From NCBI RefSeq assembly GCF_018780105.1, contig NZ_JADMKC010000005.1:204482-268481 (forward strand): 64,000 nt of DNA, written 5' to 3'. Position numbers and translations under genes: made by a program. The first letter of the stretch is position 1. Each line of letters opens with the position of its first letter. This document shows, in pieces, positions 61,196 through 64,000 of the stretch. Under the pieces are notes generated by a model, which had not been told where the DNA came from, did no database searches, and was given only the letters and a program-made list of their open reading frames with translations. This DNA comes from Thiobacillus sp. Lineage in GTDB: Bacteria; Pseudomonadota; Gammaproteobacteria; Burkholderiales; Thiobacillaceae.

Positions 61196-61516
61196 AAAAG
61201 CCCGGTGTGGCTGGAGGAGGAGCACCCGGGGTAAACCCCGTACCGGACACAATCTACAAGGGAAATCTACTAAGCGCCGTATCGTTCAACACAGCACCAA
61301 GCATTGAAATAAGTATCGGCGTTGTTCGCGCTTTCTTGAATGGTATTTTTGTTCAGGGCTTCACTTGCCGAGGCCTGGTTAATCCCGCACCATGTCGGCC
61401 ATTCGTCCATCCGGCGAAGCCGGGTGCATAGGGTATTCGAACGCTTGCAACAAGGCAGTAGTCTGGCGGTGGCAGACTTCTGATAATTGATTAATTTGAT
61501 GACGGACCTTCAATAT

Positions 61517-62938
61517 ATGACTCCCATCCATCCCGTGATCCTGTCCGGTGGCTCCGGTACCCGCCTGTGGCCCTTGTCGCGCGCGGCCTTGCCCAAGCAG
61601 TTGTTGCCGCTTGCAAGCGATTTCAGCCTGCTGCAGGACACCGTTACCCGCCTGGCCAACATGCCGGAGATGGCAGCGCCGCTGATGGTGTGCAATGTCG
61701 AACATCGCTTCATGATCGCCGAGCAGATGCGGCAAATAGGCTCGGCCCCGCGCGCGATCGTGCTGGAGCCGGTGGGGCGCAATACGGCGCCGGCCATTGC
61801 TGTCGCGGCCTTGATGCTGTCGCGCGACGACCCTGATACCTTGATGCTGGTGCTGCCTGCCGACCACCTGATCGGAGATGTCGGCGCTTTTCATGCGGCG
61901 ATCCGGGTCGCTGCGGCGGCAGCGCAGAAGGGGCATCTGGCTACATTCGGCATCGTTGCGGCCAAGCCCGAGACGGGTTATGGCTATATCCGCAAGGGCG
62001 CGCCACTGGCCGATGCTGCGGGTGCGCATCAGGTTGCCGCGTTTGTCGAGAAGCCCGATCTGGTCACCGCGCAAAAGTATGTGGATTCCGGCGAGTATTT
62101 CTGGAACAGCGGCATGTTCCTGTTCCGCGCGAGCGATTTCCTGAAGGAATTGCAGGACTTGCGTCCCGATATCCTCGATGCCAGCCGTGCTGCGCTGGAT
62201 GCAGCGACACTGGATCTCGATTTCGTGCGTCTTGATCCGGCGGCTTTCGAAGCCTGTCCCTCCGACTCGGTCGATTATGCCGTGATGGAACACACCCAGC
62301 GTGCTGCGGTCGTGCCTGCCGACATGGCCTGGAACGACATTGGTGCATGGACCGCCTTGTGGGATGTGGCGGACAAGGATGAGCAGGGCAATGCCTGCCG
62401 CGGCGACGTGATGCTGGAAAACGCTCATAACAATTTTGTTCGCGCCCAAACCCGTATGGTCGCCATGCTGGGGGTGTCGGATCTGGTCGTGGTGGAGACC
62501 GCCGACGTGGTGCTGGTCGCTCACAAGGACCAGGTGCAGGACGTGAAGAAGCTGGTCGATCGCCTGAAGGCAGAAAAGCGCTGCGAGCATCTGATCCACA
62601 AGCAGGTGTATCGCCCCTGGGGCTGGTACGAGGGGATCGACGAAGGCGAACGCTTCCAGGTCAAACGCATCATGGTCAAGCCGGGCGAGAAACTCAGCCT
62701 GCAGATGCATCATCACCGTGCCGAACACTGGATCGTCGTGTCGGGCACGGCGCGCGTGACCTGTGGCGAGAGCGTGGCGCTGCTTTCCGAGAACCAGTCC
62801 ACCTATATTCCACTGGGGACCTCGCACCGCCTGGAAAACCCCGGCAAGATCGACCTGCACATGATCGAGGTGCAGTCGGGCACTTATCTGGGAGAAGACG
62901 ACATCGTTCGCTTCGAGGATATTTACCAGCGAAGCTGA
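61517..62938 (+). CDS. manC: Mannose-1-phosphate guanylyltransferase / mannose-6-phosphate isomerase
   Basis: 473 residues from ATG 61517 (ATG 61499 also possible; both lack a good ribosome site). N-terminal nucleotidyltransferase: VILSGGSGTRLWPLSR, VLPADHLIGD, AAFVEKPDL, WNSGMFLFRASDF. C-terminal cupin-type isomerase from about 345: RPWGWYEGIDEGERFQVKRI, KLSLQMHHHRAEHWIVVSG, YIPLGTSHRLENPG. It makes GDP-mannose for exopolysaccharide or LPS. No glycosyltransferase cluster is next to it in the window. Confidence 0.93.
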   Translation: MTPIHPVILSGGSGTRLWPLSRAALPKQLLPLASDFSLLQDTVTRLANMPEMAAPLMVCNVEHRFMIAEQMRQIGSAPRAIVLEPVGRNTAPAIAVAALMLSRDDPDTLMLVLPADHLIGDVGAFHAAIRVAAAAAQKGHLATFGIVAAKPETGYGYIRKGAPLADAAGAHQVAAFVEKPDLVTAQKYVDSGEYFWNSGMFLFRASDFLKELQDLRPDILDASRAALDAATLDLDFVRLDPAAFEACPSDSVDYAVMEHTQRAAVVPADMAWNDIGAWTALWDVADKDEQGNACRGDVMLENAHNNFVRAQTRMVAMLGVSDLVVVETADVVLVAHKDQVQDVKKLVDRLKAEKRCEHLIHKQVYRPWGWYEGIDEGERFQVKRIMVKPGEKLSLQMHHHRAEHWIVVSGTARVTCGESVALLSENQSTYIPLGTSHRLENPGKIDLHMIEVQSGTYLGEDDIVRFEDIYQRS

Positions 62939-62959
62939 CCAGCCCGGCCTGAGCTACCC

Positions 62960-62990
62960 TGCCGCGGGTGCAATGCCCGCAGCCGTTTTT
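62960..62990 (+). terminator. Probable intrinsic terminator after manC
   Basis: GCGGG-(tgcaatg)-CCCGC, then a short gap and T5. The stem is short, so strength is moderate. Confidence 0.55.
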
Positions 62991-63142
62991 CTTCTGCAAT
63001 TCACCTTTTAATTCAAAGGTTTGTTCGCGCATATCCGATGCTGCCCACGGATTCGTGCGGGCAGCTTGCCGGATTACGTGTAAGACAAACACCAAGACAA
63101 CGTTGGGTTATTTTCTGTCAGTTTATTAGTTCTTTGTCTGTA

Positions 63143-63169
63143 TTATCTTTCAAGGGTGTCGACCGATAA
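63143..63169 (+). promoter_or_regulatory. Sigma-28-like promoter candidate upstream of flhDC
   Basis: TTATCTTT - 11 nt - ACCGATAA against TAAAGTTT - 11 nt - GCCGATAA: 5 of 8 and 7 of 8 matches with exact spacing, 64 nt before ATG 63234. A sigma-70-like TATTAT at 63141-63146 overlaps it. The surrounding 62991-63233 is AT-rich and has no gene. Confidence 0.4.
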
Positions 63170-63233
63170 CGATTTCACAACGCTGACTTAAGTGCGAATT
63201 CGAAAATAATTCTACGAAGCAAGGACAGACAAC

Positions 63234-63545
63234 ATGAAACTCGACGAAATGATGGACGAAATCCGTGATGTCAACCTCAACTACCTGATGCTGGCACAAC
63301 ACATGATTCAACACGACAAGGCGGCAGCCGTCTTTCGTTTGGGCATCAGCCAGGATGTGGCCGACCTGATCGAAACCTTGACTCCGGCCCAAGTGCTGAA
63401 GCTGGCCAGCTCGGGCATGCTGGTGTCGCGTTTCCGCTTCGATGACGGCCTGGTGCTCAACATGCTGACGTCTTACACCAAGGACCGGGCGCTGGCGCAG
63501 TCGCATGCAGCGATCCTGATGGCAGGGCAGGCGGCTTTTGTCTGA
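63234..63545 (+). CDS. flhD: Flagellar transcriptional activator FlhD
   Basis: 103 residues: the start MKLDEMMDEIRDVNLNYLML and SRFRFDDGLVLNMLTSY match FlhD. It forms the FlhD4C2 master activator of flagellar genes. AAGGAC precedes the ATG. flhC follows after 31 nt. Confidence 0.95.
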   Translation: MKLDEMMDEIRDVNLNYLMLAQHMIQHDKAAAVFRLGISQDVADLIETLTPAQVLKLASSGMLVSRFRFDDGLVLNMLTSYTKDRALAQSHAAILMAGQAAFV

Positions 63546-63576
63546 TTTCGGGTCGGGTGTTTCGAGGAGCGTTCAA

Positions 63577-64000
63577 ATGAGTAAAAAAAGTCTGTTGACC
63601 GAAATGCGCGACACCCAGCTGGCGATCGAAATGATCGAACTGGGCGCCCGTCCGCAGGTCTTGGAGTCGGAGACCTCGCTGTCGCGCGAACGCCTGCTCA
63701 AGCTCTACAAGGAAGTCAAAGGCGTGTCGCCACCCAAGGGCATGCTGCCGTTTTCGACCGACTGGTTTCTGACCTGGCTGCCCAATGTGCATTCCTCGCT
63801 GTTCATCAATATTCATCGTTACCTCGTTAAAAACAGCGAATGCAGCGGTATCGAAGCAATCCTCAAAAGTTATCGGCTGTACCAGGAATATCTGCACTCC
63901 AACCAGATCGAAGAAGTCTTGAGCTTTACCCGTGCCTGGACGCTGAACCGGTTCTTTGAAAGCCGCATGCTCGAAACCGCGGCCTGCAGCTGCTGCGGCG
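63577..64000 (+). CDS. flhC: Flagellar transcriptional activator FlhC, N-terminal part (runs off the right edge)
   Basis: 141 codons from ATG 63577 after GAGGAG. LTEMRDTQLAIEMIELGARP and ERLLKLYKEVKGVSPPKGMLP are the FlhC DNA-binding start; the window ends within the zinc-binding cysteines (ACSCCG). It pairs with FlhD. Confidence 0.95.
   Translation, partial: MSKKSLLTEMRDTQLAIEMIELGARPQVLESETSLSRERLLKLYKEVKGVSPPKGMLPFSTDWFLTWLPNVHSSLFINIHRYLVKNSECSGIEAILKSYRLYQEYLHSNQIEEVLSFTRAWTLNRFFESRMLETAACSCCG

Larger units (their letters stand above)
61066..61498. other. Structured intergenic region with no supported gene
   Basis: Contains an 18-bp perfect stem with a 5-nt loop at 61072-61112 (arms starting GGCCCATGCGTC), with no T run, and a minus-strand terminator at 61175-61195. 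The short plus-strand frame 61207-61431 has no start context or recognised domain. On the minus strand several short peptide-like frames are broken by stops, which could be a decayed gene. I see no clear promoter for the downstream enzyme gene. Confidence 0.5.

Noticed and set aside
61207-61431. 74-codon frame in the gap before manC
   Set aside because: No start context or family features; more likely chance.

Overview
The window is a gene-dense, high-GC stretch of a bacterial chromosome. Gene content and order fit a motile betaproteobacterium, most likely of the Thiobacillus / Nitrosomonadales kind. Supporting signs are the runs exbB-exbD-lpxK-Trm112-kdsB-adk, sdhCDAB-sdhE-gltA-sucA-sucB and flhB-flhA-flhF-flhG-like-fliA, an flhDC master regulator, a MutL that carries endonuclease motifs, and a pyrophosphate economy (PPi-dependent phosphofructokinase plus a membrane H+-pyrophosphatase). 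The taxon is inferred from protein character and synteny, not from a search. I saw no rRNA, tRNA, CRISPR array, prophage or intact transposase.

Layout. 1-5738: queG (partial, minus strand) faces tsaE-amiC-hemerythrin-mutL-trhP, tightly packed and mostly overlapping. 5739-6314 is a gene-free gap. 6315-14975 is one giant gene for a cyclic beta-1,2-glucan synthase. 15101-16570: a HAD hydrolase and an AhpD-like protein, closed by a CTAG-flanked inverted-repeat element. 16743-20472: a Pat-type protein acetyltransferase diverging from a histone-deacetylase-family enzyme. 20476-25785: PhoX-like protein, S24-fold protein, an unknown protein, class I aldolase and miaA. 25749-32633: xseA, then exbB-[266-bp palindromic element]-exbD-lpxK-diguanylate cyclase-Trm112-kdsB-adk. 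32644-37104: pfp and hppA with small proteins of unknown function. 37170-39738: lolA-rarA converging with a beta-barrel protein. 39960-45347: flagellar export and regulation genes. 45435-55200: malic enzyme and a long TCA-cycle operon. 55337-57689: a response regulator/kinase pair behind a FliA-type promoter. 57793-60357: clpS-clpA. 60496-62938: a repeat-bearing secreted coiled-coil protein and a GDP-mannose synthesis enzyme. 63234-64000: flhD and partial flhC.

How it fits together. The window joins envelope building (LPS Kdo and lipid A, lipoprotein carrier, periplasmic glucan, GDP-mannose), central carbon metabolism (aldolase, PPi-PFK, malic enzyme, citrate synthase, 2-oxoglutarate dehydrogenase E1/E2, succinate dehydrogenase) and motility control (flhDC, fliA, flhF, a FliA-driven two-component pair, a diguanylate cyclase).

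The points most worth checking are these. FlhB lacks its whole autocleaving cytoplasmic domain, and a P-loop-less FlhG-like protein sits in the same operon. The 2-oxoglutarate dehydrogenase E2 lacks the peripheral-subunit-binding domain. Three different palindromic or repeat elements sit between genes or touch coding sequence. The unrelated proteins AmiC and XseA share a five-residue glutamine periodicity (15-nt repeats).
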